7,325 bases of DNA from Pseudomonadota bacterium (GTDB lineage Bacteria > Pseudomonadota > Alphaproteobacteria > Rhizobiales > Devosiaceae), in NCBI GenBank assembly GCA_023427545.1, contig JAEZBF010000269.1, positions 1-7,325 of the forward strand, given 5' to 3'. Below the pieces are notes generated by a model. The model worked only from the letters and a program-made list of their open reading frames with translations. It had not been told where the DNA came from and searched no databases. The position numbers and the translations under genes were made by a program. Positions 1 through 6,504 of this stretch are shown here, piece after piece (the first letter of the stretch is position 1; each line of letters starts with the position of its first letter).

Positions 1-1
1 G

Positions 2-304
2 ATCGGGCCGGTGATCGGCGCCTGGCTGATCAAGTACTTCGAGAACATCTTCTCGGCCTTCAACGACGCCACGCTGAGCCGCATCTTCTCGTTCGTCCCC
101 GAACCGGCGCGCGACATGGTGGTCACCGTCACCAGCAAGTTCGTCGGCGATGGCTGGCAGCTGACGCTGGGCCTGCTCTTCGTGCTGATCGTCGTCTTCC
201 TGCCGGGCGGGGTGATGGAGGGCGTGCGCCGGATCGGCGCGCTGTTCCGCCGTCCCGGACGGCCGGCAACCGGCGGCGCCGTGCGCGTCGCTCCAGCGGA
301 GTAG
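2..304 (+). CDS. Branched-chain amino acid/amide-type ABC transporter permease, LivM-like, C-terminal part (5' truncated by window edge)
   Basis: This is the C-terminal 100 residues of an inner-membrane permease of the LivM/UrtC family, which with a LivH-like partner forms the channel of HAAT-type importers. The frame is open from base 2, so the GTG at 11 is an internal valine codon, not a start. The visible part begins IGPVIGAW, the glycine-rich entry to the second-last helix region. It ends with a hydrophobic helix (WQLTLGLLFVLIVVFLPGG, about residues 52-70 of the visible part), the hallmark closing segment of LivM proteins. A short basic cytoplasmic tail rich in Arg, Pro and Gly follows. 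The stop (TAG, 302-304) is five bases before the ATPase start, so the genes are co-transcribed. Family assignment is firm. The substrate (branched-chain amino acids, urea, amides or other) cannot be decided from this fragment. Confidence 0.88.
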   Translation: MGPVIGAWLIKYFENIFSAFNDATLSRIFSFVPEPARDMVVTVTSKFVGDGWQLTLGLLFVLIVVFLPGGVMEGVRRIGALFRRPGRPATGGAVRVAPAE

Positions 305-309
305 GTGCG

Positions 310-1097
310 ATGGCAACCGCGGACCGCAACGTCGTCCTCCACGTCGCCGACGTGCACAAGCAGTTCGGCGGGCTGCATGCGCTAGCCGACATTGACCTCG
401 AGGTCGAGGAGGGCAAGACCCACGCGATCATCGGGCCCAACGGCGCCGGCAAGTCGACGCTGCTCAACGTCATCATCGGCCGCATCCCGCCCTCGCGGGG
501 GGCGGTGGTGTTCGACGGCAAGGTTCTGACGGGCAAGAAGCCCCACGAGATCAACCAGATGGGCGTCGTGCGGGTGTTCCAGACGCCTGAAATCTTCCCC
601 GATCTGCCGGTGCTGCAGAACGTGATGGCGCCGGCCTTCGCCAAGCGCGACGGCGCCTTCCGCATCAACATGTTCCGCCCGCTCGAGGCCGAGACCGGCA
701 TCCGCGACGAGGCCGAGGCGATACTCGAGGACGTGGGTCTGCACGGTCAGCGGCACAGTCATGCGGGTGCCCTCAGCCGCGGCGACAAGCGGCGTATGGA
801 ACTGGCGATGTGCCTGATCCAGCACCCGCGCCTGCTGCTGCTCGACGAGCCGACCGCGGGCATGAGCCGGCACGACACCAACACGACGATCGACCTGCTC
901 AAGAAGATCAAGGCGCGCGGCATGACCAAGGTGATCATCGAGCACGACATGCACGTGGTGTTCTCGCTCGCCGACCGCATCTCGGTGCTTGCCGGGGGCC
1001 GGATCATCGCGGAAGGTGAACCCGACGCCGTGCGCAACGACCCGCGCGTGCAGGAGGCCTACCTGGGCGGCGCCAGCATCGAAGCTGGAGCACATTG

Positions 1098-1098
<1 letters not shown>
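310..1098 (+). CDS. ABC transporter ATP-binding protein, LivG-like (HAAT family)
   Basis: This is one of the two cytoplasmic ATPases powering the importer; it hydrolyses ATP and couples to the LivH/LivM-type permeases. The 262-residue length is normal for LivG. Visible motifs are Walker A GPNGAGKST (42-50), Q-loop Gln91 in RVFQTPEIF, signature LSRGD (155-159), Walker B LLLLDE (175-180) with catalytic Glu180, and switch His212 in IIEHDM. The signature departs from LSGGQ, but variants with a non-Gly third residue are usual in the LivG/UrtD branch, so this is not a sign of inactivity. The Q-loop is followed by the longer helical insert (about 95-135) typical of LivG. The ATG at 310 is preceded by GGAG at 297-300, which overlaps the end of the permease gene. 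Its stop overlaps the next start. The exact substrate is unknown; LptB, a relative often next to rpoN, is less likely because a second LivF-type ATPase and a LivM permease are adjacent. Confidence 0.93.
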
Positions 1099-1871
<773 letters not shown>

Positions 1872-1877
1872 GGTGTA

Positions 1878-2016
1878 CCCGGACCTCGTGGTTCGTGGCT
1901 CGACAGGCTCGCCATGAGGGAGCTCACCATGAGGTCCTCAGCAGCTCAGCACGATGAGGCTAACCGGGATCCGGCAGTAGCCCTCAGGTGAGCCTGTCGA
2001 ACCACGAGGGCGTGGC
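1878..2016 (+). repeat. REP-like complex palindromic repeat, copy 1 (about 139 bp)
   Basis: The element has a left block (1878-1941), a variable spacer (1942-1974) and a right block (1975-2016). The left block is identical base for base to 3807-3870. It carries an internal inverted repeat, 1881-1892 against 1927-1938, that pairs over 12 bp with one G-T. The left block also pairs with the right block: 1884-1895 with 1998-2009 is 12 bp perfect, and 1901-1910 with 1990-1999 is 10 bp perfect. The left block contains two near copies of a 12-base unit, CTCGCCATGAGG and CTCACCATGAGG. The right block lacks one T present in copy 2. No open reading frame or transposase is associated with it. It begins six bases after the livF-like stop, a position typical of extragenic palindromes. 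Confidence 0.88.
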
Positions 2017-2187
2017 GCGGCGGTGCCTGGTCCTATGTCTGCACTTCCGATCCACCCGGTGGTGGGGACCAGCCTGTGAGGCTCACCGCCCGGCCGCCTG
2101 TCGGCGGTCGCCTTCCCCCGTCTAGGACCGGGTAGGTTCTGGCTCCGTGCGCTGGAGGAGCGACGGCCGTGTGCCGTTCAGCAGGGG

Positions 2188-2202
2188 TGGCACGAAACTT
2201 GC
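2188..2202 (+). promoter_or_regulatory. Sigma-54 (-24/-12) promoter upstream of rpoN
   Basis: The sequence TGGCACG-AAAC-TTGC matches the sigma-54 consensus TGGCACG-N4-TTGC at every defined position. The invariant GG (2189-2190) and GC (2201-2202) are separated by exactly ten bases; only the base after TTGC (C instead of A/T) is suboptimal. The predicted start of transcription is near 2214, giving a leader of about 68 bases before the rpoN ATG. It reads towards rpoN, so the inferred role is autoregulation of sigma-54, either activation with an enhancer-binding protein or repression by bound holoenzyme. No clear upstream activator palindrome was identified. Confidence 0.75.
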
Positions 2203-2281
2203 CCTTGCGGGCGACTTACGGCAGTGTCCCTGTCCGGAGGGGCCGCGGGGGCGGTTCGGCGAGTACGGAAAGTTCGTTCTG

Positions 2282-3790
2282 ATGGGTATGACGCCGCGGC
2301 TCGAGGTTCGGCAGTCGCAGAGCCTCACGTTGACGCCGCAGCTGATGCAGTCGATCCGGCTGTTGCAGCTTTCTCACCTCGAGCTCGAGGCCTTCGTCGA
2401 AACCGAGCTGCTGCGCAATCCGCTGCTCGAGCGCGAAGACGGCAAGGACGAGGCCGAGCGCGTCGAGACCGGCGACTTCGATGCCGAAGCGCCGTTCGAG
2501 GACGCGTTCGAGCACGGCGACCGTATCCAGAGCGCCGACGTGATCGCCGGCAGCTATGACACCGAGGTCGAGAACGTCTTCCCCGAGCAGGTGGCGCAGG
2601 ATCGGATGGGGGCGGGTGAGCCCGGTGCGATCAGCGGCCGCGGCCTGGTCGAGCCGGCGGAAGCCGTCGATCTCGACCATTTCGTCGCCAGCCGTCCGAG
2701 CCTTTCCGATCATCTCTGGGCGCAGGCGGGGTTGATCCTTGCCGCTCCGGCCGAGCGGATGATCGGACGGGCGCTCGTCGATTCCCTCAACGAGGCGGGA
2801 TATCTGGCGACGCCAATCGAAGCCATCGCCGTGCTGCTCGGCGCCTCCGTTGAGATGGTCGAGTCCGTGCTGCAGCGGCTGCAGGGTTGCGAGCCGGCCG
2901 GCGTTTTCGCCCGGAGCGTGCAGGAGTGCCTCGCGATCCAGCTGCGCGAGAAGAACCGCTACGATCCGCTGATGGAGCGGCTGCTCGCCAACCTCGAGCT
3001 GCTGGCGGCGCACGACATGGCGGCGTTGACGAAGGCGGTGGGCGCCGATCGCGCCGACCTGCAGGACATGCTGCGCGAGCTGCGCCAGCTCGATCCCAAG
3101 CCGGGGCTGGCGTTCGAGTCCGCGCCCATCGAGGCGATCGCCCCCGACGTCTTCGTGCGCCGCGGGCCGACCGGCGAGTGGCTGGTCGAGCTCAACACCG
3201 ACATCCTGCCCAAGGTGCTGGTGAACCGGCAGTATCTGGCGACGGTCTCGGGCCGCACCCGCGACCCCAAGGACAAGACGTTCCTTTCGGAATGCCTTGC
3301 GACCGCCAACTGGCTGACCAAGAGCCTCGACCAGCGGGCCCAGACCATCCTCAAGGTCGCCTCCGAGATCGTGCGCCAGCAGGACGGCTTCCTCGTCGAG
3401 GGCGTTTCCCAGCTGCGGCCGATGACGCTCAAGCTCGTCGCCGAGGCGATCGACATGCACGAGTCGACGGTCTCGCGCGTGACCTCGAACAAGTACATCG
3501 CAACGCCGCGCGGGCTGTTCGAGATGAAGTACTTCTTCACGACCGCACTTGCGTCGAGCACCGGCGAAGCCGAGCATTCGGCAGAAGCCGTGCGCCACCG
3601 CATCCGCCAGATCGTCGAGGCGGAGCTGCCGACCGGCATTCTCTCCGACGATACGATCGCCGAAATGCTGCAGAAGGAGCAGGGGATCGAGGTCGCGCGG
3701 CGCACGGTCGCCAAGTACCGCGAGGGCATGAACATCCCGTCCTCGGTGATCCGGCGCCGGCAGAAGCGGGCGCTGGCGGCTGCGGGGTAG
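2282..3790 (+). CDS. rpoN: RNA polymerase sigma-54 factor RpoN
   Basis: RpoN directs core RNA polymerase to -24/-12 promoters, where initiation needs ATP-dependent enhancer-binding proteins. In alphaproteobacteria it commonly serves nitrogen metabolism, motility or carbon uptake. The 502-residue product is complete: Region I (about 1-50) starts MGMTPRLEVRQSQSL and is rich in Gln and Leu; an acidic Region II follows (about 51-115); then comes the core-binding domain (about 130-320). A helix-turn-helix (about 383-402, ESTVSRVTSNKYI) and the C-terminal RpoN box ARRTVAKYRE (472-481) that reads the -24 element complete it. The ATG at 2282 fits the family N-terminus and has GGAAAG at 2267-2272; ATG 2288 is possible. 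A GTG at 2147 is rejected because no RpoN begins that way. It is monocistronic here, bracketed by two repeat copies, and lacks adjacent lptB, hpf and ptsN. A -24/-12 promoter lies upstream. Confidence 0.97.
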   Translation: MGMTPRLEVRQSQSLTLTPQLMQSIRLLQLSHLELEAFVETELLRNPLLEREDGKDEAERVETGDFDAEAPFEDAFEHGDRIQSADVIAGSYDTEVENVFPEQVAQDRMGAGEPGAISGRGLVEPAEAVDLDHFVASRPSLSDHLWAQAGLILAAPAERMIGRALVDSLNEAGYLATPIEAIAVLLGASVEMVESVLQRLQGCEPAGVFARSVQECLAIQLREKNRYDPLMERLLANLELLAAHDMAALTKAVGADRADLQDMLRELRQLDPKPGLAFESAPIEAIAPDVFVRRGPTGEWLVELNTDILPKVLVNRQYLATVSGRTRDPKDKTFLSECLATANWLTKSLDQRAQTILKVASEIVRQQDGFLVEGVSQLRPMTLKLVAEAIDMHESTVSRVTSNKYIATPRGLFEMKYFFTTALASSTGEAEHSAEAVRHRIRQIVEAELPTGILSDDTIAEMLQKEQGIEVARRTVAKYREGMNIPSSVIRRRQKRALAAAG

Positions 3791-3806
3791 AGGCTGCATC
3801 GGAGTG

Positions 3807-3955
3807 CCCGGACCTCGTGGTTCGTGGCTCGACAGGCTCGCCATGAGGGAGCTCACCATGAGGTCCTCAGATGCGTCGGCTGCTATGGGCGGCGGTCGAA
3901 GAGCCAGGCCGTCAGTAGCCCTCATGGTGAGCTTGTCGAACCCCGAGGGCGTGGC
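3807..3955 (+). repeat. REP-like complex palindromic repeat, copy 2 (about 149 bp)
   Basis: This is the second copy of the element at 1878-2016, in the same orientation. The left block 3807-3870 is a perfect 64-base match to copy 1. The spacer (3871-3912) is longer by nine bases and shows no similarity to the copy 1 spacer. The right block (3913-3955) matches apart from one extra T and two substitutions. The arms pair as in copy 1: 3813-3824 with 3937-3948, with one mismatch. It begins 16 bases after the rpoN stop. The pattern of conserved arms and unrelated spacers suggests a non-autonomous dispersed element whose ends are the functional part. Confidence 0.88.
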
Positions 3956-3974
3956 ACATAGGGCCGACTGAGAG

Positions 3975-4022
3975 CTCCCCTCATCCGCCCTTCGGGCACC
4001 TTCTCCCGCGGAGGGGAGAAGG
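3975..4022 (+). repeat. Second, short palindromic repeat (REP-type)
   Basis: This compact G/C-rich palindrome resembles the CCCTC...CCCTTCGGGC...GGGGAGAAGG repeats scattered between genes in many proteobacteria. It holds a GCCC-TTC-GGGC hairpin (3987-3997), an outer pairing CTCCCCTC/GAGGGGAG (3975-3982 with 4011-4018) and an alternative nine-base stem (3999-4007 with 4014-4022). The last two are mutually exclusive because they share bases. It is not followed by a T-run, so a terminator is not claimed. It is unrelated in sequence to the two larger repeats. Confidence 0.7.
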
Positions 4023-4065
4023 CGATGGCGTCGCGTGCCCAGTCTGTGTCTCCCCCGCCACAGGC

Positions 4066-4109
4066 TTAACCACGGCGCTTAAGGTCACATAAACCGGCCA
4101 CATTTAACC
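4066..4109 (+). promoter_or_regulatory. AT-rich leader with three TTAA boxes, possible CtrA-like or promoter region
   Basis: Within a locally AT-richer stretch upstream of the penicillin-binding protein gene lie TTAACCAC (4066-4073), CTTAAG (4078-4083) and TTTAACC (4103-4109). The first matches seven of eight bases of the alphaproteobacterial CtrA half-site TTAACCAT. The first two TTAA are nine bases apart instead of the canonical seven, so a full CtrA site is not present. No confident -35/-10 pair was found. The assignment rests on sequence resemblance and on the cell-wall gene downstream. Confidence 0.25.
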
Positions 4110-4201
4110 TCGATAGCCGTTGGGCCGCGCGAGCCAGCCTGAGCCTTTGGCTGTTGACGGCGCGGATTCCAGCTTTTCGGGATCCGTCGTCCGGTGCTTC
4201 C

Positions 4202-6424
4202 ATGCGCAAGAAGAATGCCGGGGCCCTATTCATGGATTTCCACATCTCGCCCGAAGACCGCGTCGGTGGTCAGCCCAAGAGGCAACGGGCCAGGGCGAAG
4301 GCGCCTGCCAAACCGGCGCGGGGCAAGCCCGCGCGCGGGCAGCGCATCGAGCCGAGCCTTTCCGCATTCGATGCCGGCGACGAGCCGACAGCGCCGACCA
4401 AGGAAAAGCCCCGCCGCGGCAAGGCCAGGCCGCAGAAGGTCAAGGCGCAGCGCGGCCGTCGCGCGCGCAAGCCGCTGACGCTGGGGCGCATCTTCTTCAA
4501 GCTCTTCTACTGGGGCTTCGTGCTCGCGGTCTGGGCAGGCATCGCGATTGCCGGCGTCATCGCTTATTTCGCGGTCCAGCTTCCCTCCTCCAACACCTGG
4601 GCGGTACCCGACCGGCCGGCCAATATCCGCATCCTTGCAGCCGACGGCCAGCTGATCAGCAACCGCGGCAAGACCGGCGGCGAGGCGGTGTCGCTGCGCG
4701 AGCTGCCCTACTACGTGCCGGCGGCCTTCATCGCCATCGAGGACCGGCGCTTCTACGACCACTTCGGCGTCGACATCGTCGGCCTTGGCGCTGTGGCGCT
4801 CGAGAGCATCAAGGCGGGGCACGTCACCCGCGGCGCCTCGACGCTGACCCAGCAGCTCGCCAAGAACCTCTTCCTGTCGCCCGACCAGACGCTCTCGCGA
4901 AAAGCCCAGGAGGCGCTGCTCGCCCTCTGGCTCGAGCGCAACTACACCAAGGACGACATTCTCGAGCTCTATCTCAACCGTACCTTCTTCGGCACCAACG
5001 GGCAGGGCCGCTCGCTGTTCGGCATCGAGGCGGCGGCGCAGAACTATTTCGGCAAGTCGGCGCGCAACCTCTCGCTCGGCGAAGCGGCGATCCTCGCCGG
5101 CTCGGTGCAGGCGCCCTCGCGCCTCAACCCGCGCGGCAAGGACCCGCAGGCCATCGCGGCCCGCCAGAAGCTGGTGCTGAACGCCATGGCGCAGCAGGGC
5201 TATATCAGCGACGCCGAGGCCAAGGCGGCGGTGATCCTGCCCGACCAGAAGGTGCGCACCAAGGTGACCGGCGCCGAGTCCTACGTCGCCGACTGGGTCG
5301 AGAGCCTGATGCAGGCCTATATCGGGGACATCAAGCAGGACGTCGTGGTGCAGACCACGATCAACTGGGACCTCCAGAAGCAGGCCGAGTTCGTCGTCAA
5401 GGAAGCGGTCGCCAAGGAAGGCGACAAGCGGCACTTCAGCCAGGCGGCGCTGGTCGCCATGGACGTCGACGGCACGGTCCGCGCCATGGTCGGCGGCGTC
5501 GACTACCAGAAGAGCCAGTTCAACCGGGCCGTTACCGGCCGCCGCCAGCCGGGCTCGGCGTTCAAGCCGTTCGTCTATCTGGCGGCCATGGAGAAGGGCT
5601 ATACGCCCGACACCGTCGCCGACGACGCCCAGTTCGACTACAACGGCTGGCGGCCGTCCAATGCCTCGGGCAAGTACGCCGGCCCGGTTACCCTGCGGAA
5701 CGCGCTCGCCTATTCGCTCAACACCGTCGCCGCCCGCCTCGCCATCGACGTCGGGCCCGAGAAGGTGATCGAGACCGCCCAGCGCATGGGCATCTCGACC
5801 AACATGGACGCGGTGCCCTCGATTGCACTCGGCACGTCGGAAGTCTCGCTACTCGAGCTGACCGCCGCCTATGCGCCGTTCGCCAATGGCGGGCAGGGCG
5901 TGATCGCCAACGTCATCACGCGTATCGAAACCGCCGACGGCAAGGTGCTCTACGATGCCGTTCCGGCCGGGCCGGGGCAGGTGATCGCGCCCGAGATCGT
6001 CGGCGAGATGAACGACATGCTCCAGACCGCGCTCGAGATCGGCACCGGCAAGAAGGCGAACCTCGCCGGCTGGCCGATCGCCGGCAAGACCGGCACCAGC
6101 CAGCACGCGCGCGACGCCGTCTTTGTCGGCTTCACCGCCAAGATGGTGACGGGGGTCTGGCTCGGCAACGACGACGACACCGCAACGACGCTCTCTGGCG
6201 GCAACGTGCCGGTCGAGATCTGGAGCGAGTTCATGCAGAAGGCCCACCAGGGCCTGCAGGTCGCGGAGCTGCCGGGCGCCTTCGCCCGCGTCGAGACCGC
6301 CGACACCATGCTGCAGCCGATGGAACAGTCACAGCAGGCCCAGCAGGTTCAGCAGCAGCAGGAGCCGCGCCGGGCGCGCAACATCGGCGATCTCCTCGGT
6401 CAGCTTTTCGGCGGCGGAAACTGA
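4202..6424 (+). CDS. Class A penicillin-binding protein (PBP1A family), bifunctional transglycosylase/transpeptidase
   Basis: This is a bitopic inner-membrane enzyme that polymerises lipid II into glycan strands and cross-links the peptides in the periplasm. With the ATG at 4202 it has 740 residues; ATG 4232 is an equal alternative, since neither has a strong ribosome site. The order is a basic cytoplasmic tail (1-96), a transmembrane helix (about 97-125), then a GT51 domain with EDRRFYDHFGVD (catalytic Glu180), GASTLTQQLAKN (211-222) and RKAQE (233-237, second Glu237). The transpeptidase has active-site Ser452 in SAFK (452-455), SLN (505-507) and KTGTS (629-633). All catalytic residues are present. 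The end is Gln-rich (about 700-722) followed by a short Gly-rich tail. It lacks the long inter-domain insert of E. coli PBP1a, as expected for this shorter alphaproteobacterial form. It appears to be transcribed separately from rpoN. Confidence 0.95.
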   Translation: MRKKNAGALFMDFHISPEDRVGGQPKRQRARAKAPAKPARGKPARGQRIEPSLSAFDAGDEPTAPTKEKPRRGKARPQKVKAQRGRRARKPLTLGRIFFKLFYWGFVLAVWAGIAIAGVIAYFAVQLPSSNTWAVPDRPANIRILAADGQLISNRGKTGGEAVSLRELPYYVPAAFIAIEDRRFYDHFGVDIVGLGAVALESIKAGHVTRGASTLTQQLAKNLFLSPDQTLSRKAQEALLALWLERNYTKDDILELYLNRTFFGTNGQGRSLFGIEAAAQNYFGKSARNLSLGEAAILAGSVQAPSRLNPRGKDPQAIAARQKLVLNAMAQQGYISDAEAKAAVILPDQKVRTKVTGAESYVADWVESLMQAYIGDIKQDVVVQTTINWDLQKQAEFVVKEAVAKEGDKRHFSQAALVAMDVDGTVRAMVGGVDYQKSQFNRAVTGRRQPGSAFKPFVYLAAMEKGYTPDTVADDAQFDYNGWRPSNASGKYAGPVTLRNALAYSLNTVAARLAIDVGPEKVIETAQRMGISTNMDAVPSIALGTSEVSLLELTAAYAPFANGGQGVIANVITRIETADGKVLYDAVPAGPGQVIAPEIVGEMNDMLQTALEIGTGKKANLAGWPIAGKTGTSQHARDAVFVGFTAKMVTGVWLGNDDDTATTLSGGNVPVEIWSEFMQKAHQGLQVAELPGAFARVETADTMLQPMEQSQQAQQVQQQQEPRRARNIGDLLGQLFGGGN

Positions 6425-6504
6425 CCTTGCGCTGACCTCGTCTTTCGCCACCCCGGAGGCAGTGCTAGGTTTTCGCCGCAGCAGCGTGCAGCGGGGCAGG
6501 GGCG

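Larger units (their letters stand above)
1872..2281 (+). other. 410-base intergenic region between livF-like gene and rpoN
   Basis: This gap holds repeat copy 1 (1878-2016), a stretch of short G/C-rich inverted repeats, and the rpoN promoter and leader. The small inverted repeats are CCACC/GGTGG at 2052-2062, GTGAG/CTCAC at 2076-2086 and CCGCC/GGCGG at 2094-2107. None is followed by a T-run, so no rho-independent terminator is called. I see no protein-coding gene: the frame continuing rpoN upstream to a GTG at 2147 would bury the sigma-54 promoter in coding sequence and adds residues unlike any RpoN N-terminus. Confidence 0.7.
3791..4201 (+). other. 411-base intergenic region between rpoN and the penicillin-binding protein gene
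   Basis: This gap contains repeat copy 2 (3807-3955), a second palindromic repeat of a different family (3975-4022), and an AT-richer leader (about 4060-4115) with three TTAA boxes. The stretch 4154-4201 is in frame with the downstream gene from a TTG, but its third codon positions are not G/C biased, so it is treated as untranslated. No RNA gene or further protein gene is recognised. Confidence 0.65.

Noticed and set aside
155..159. Degenerate signature (LSRGD, residues 155-159 of the LivG-like protein) as evidence of an inactive ATPase
   Set aside because: Variation at the third position is common in the LivG/UrtD branch, and Walker A, Walker B and the switch histidine are intact.
2014..2028. 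Second sigma-54-like site (TGGCGCGGCGGTGCC)
   Set aside because: GG and GC are nine, not ten, bases apart and the rest of the consensus is poor.
2052..2107. Rho-independent terminator formed by the short inverted repeats upstream of rpoN
   Set aside because: The stems are only about five base pairs and no T-run follows any of them.
2147..2281. Extended RpoN start at GTG 2147 adding 45 residues
   Set aside because: The added residues resemble no RpoN N-terminus, the stretch overlaps the -24/-12 promoter, and ATG 2282 gives the exact family start.
2216..3925. 569-codon open frame on the minus strand across rpoN
   Set aside because: It is antisense to a certain gene, starts inside repeat copy 2 and arises from the G/C-biased codon use of rpoN; no recognisable domain.
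4154..4201. TTG start at 4154 for the penicillin-binding protein
   Set aside because: Only about half of the codons in this stretch end in G or C, unlike the gene body, and no ribosome site precedes it.
4120..6435. 771-codon open frame overlapping the penicillin-binding protein in another frame
   Set aside because: Its translation is low-complexity Arg/Ala/Gly-rich, while the other frame encodes all GT51 and transpeptidase motifs.
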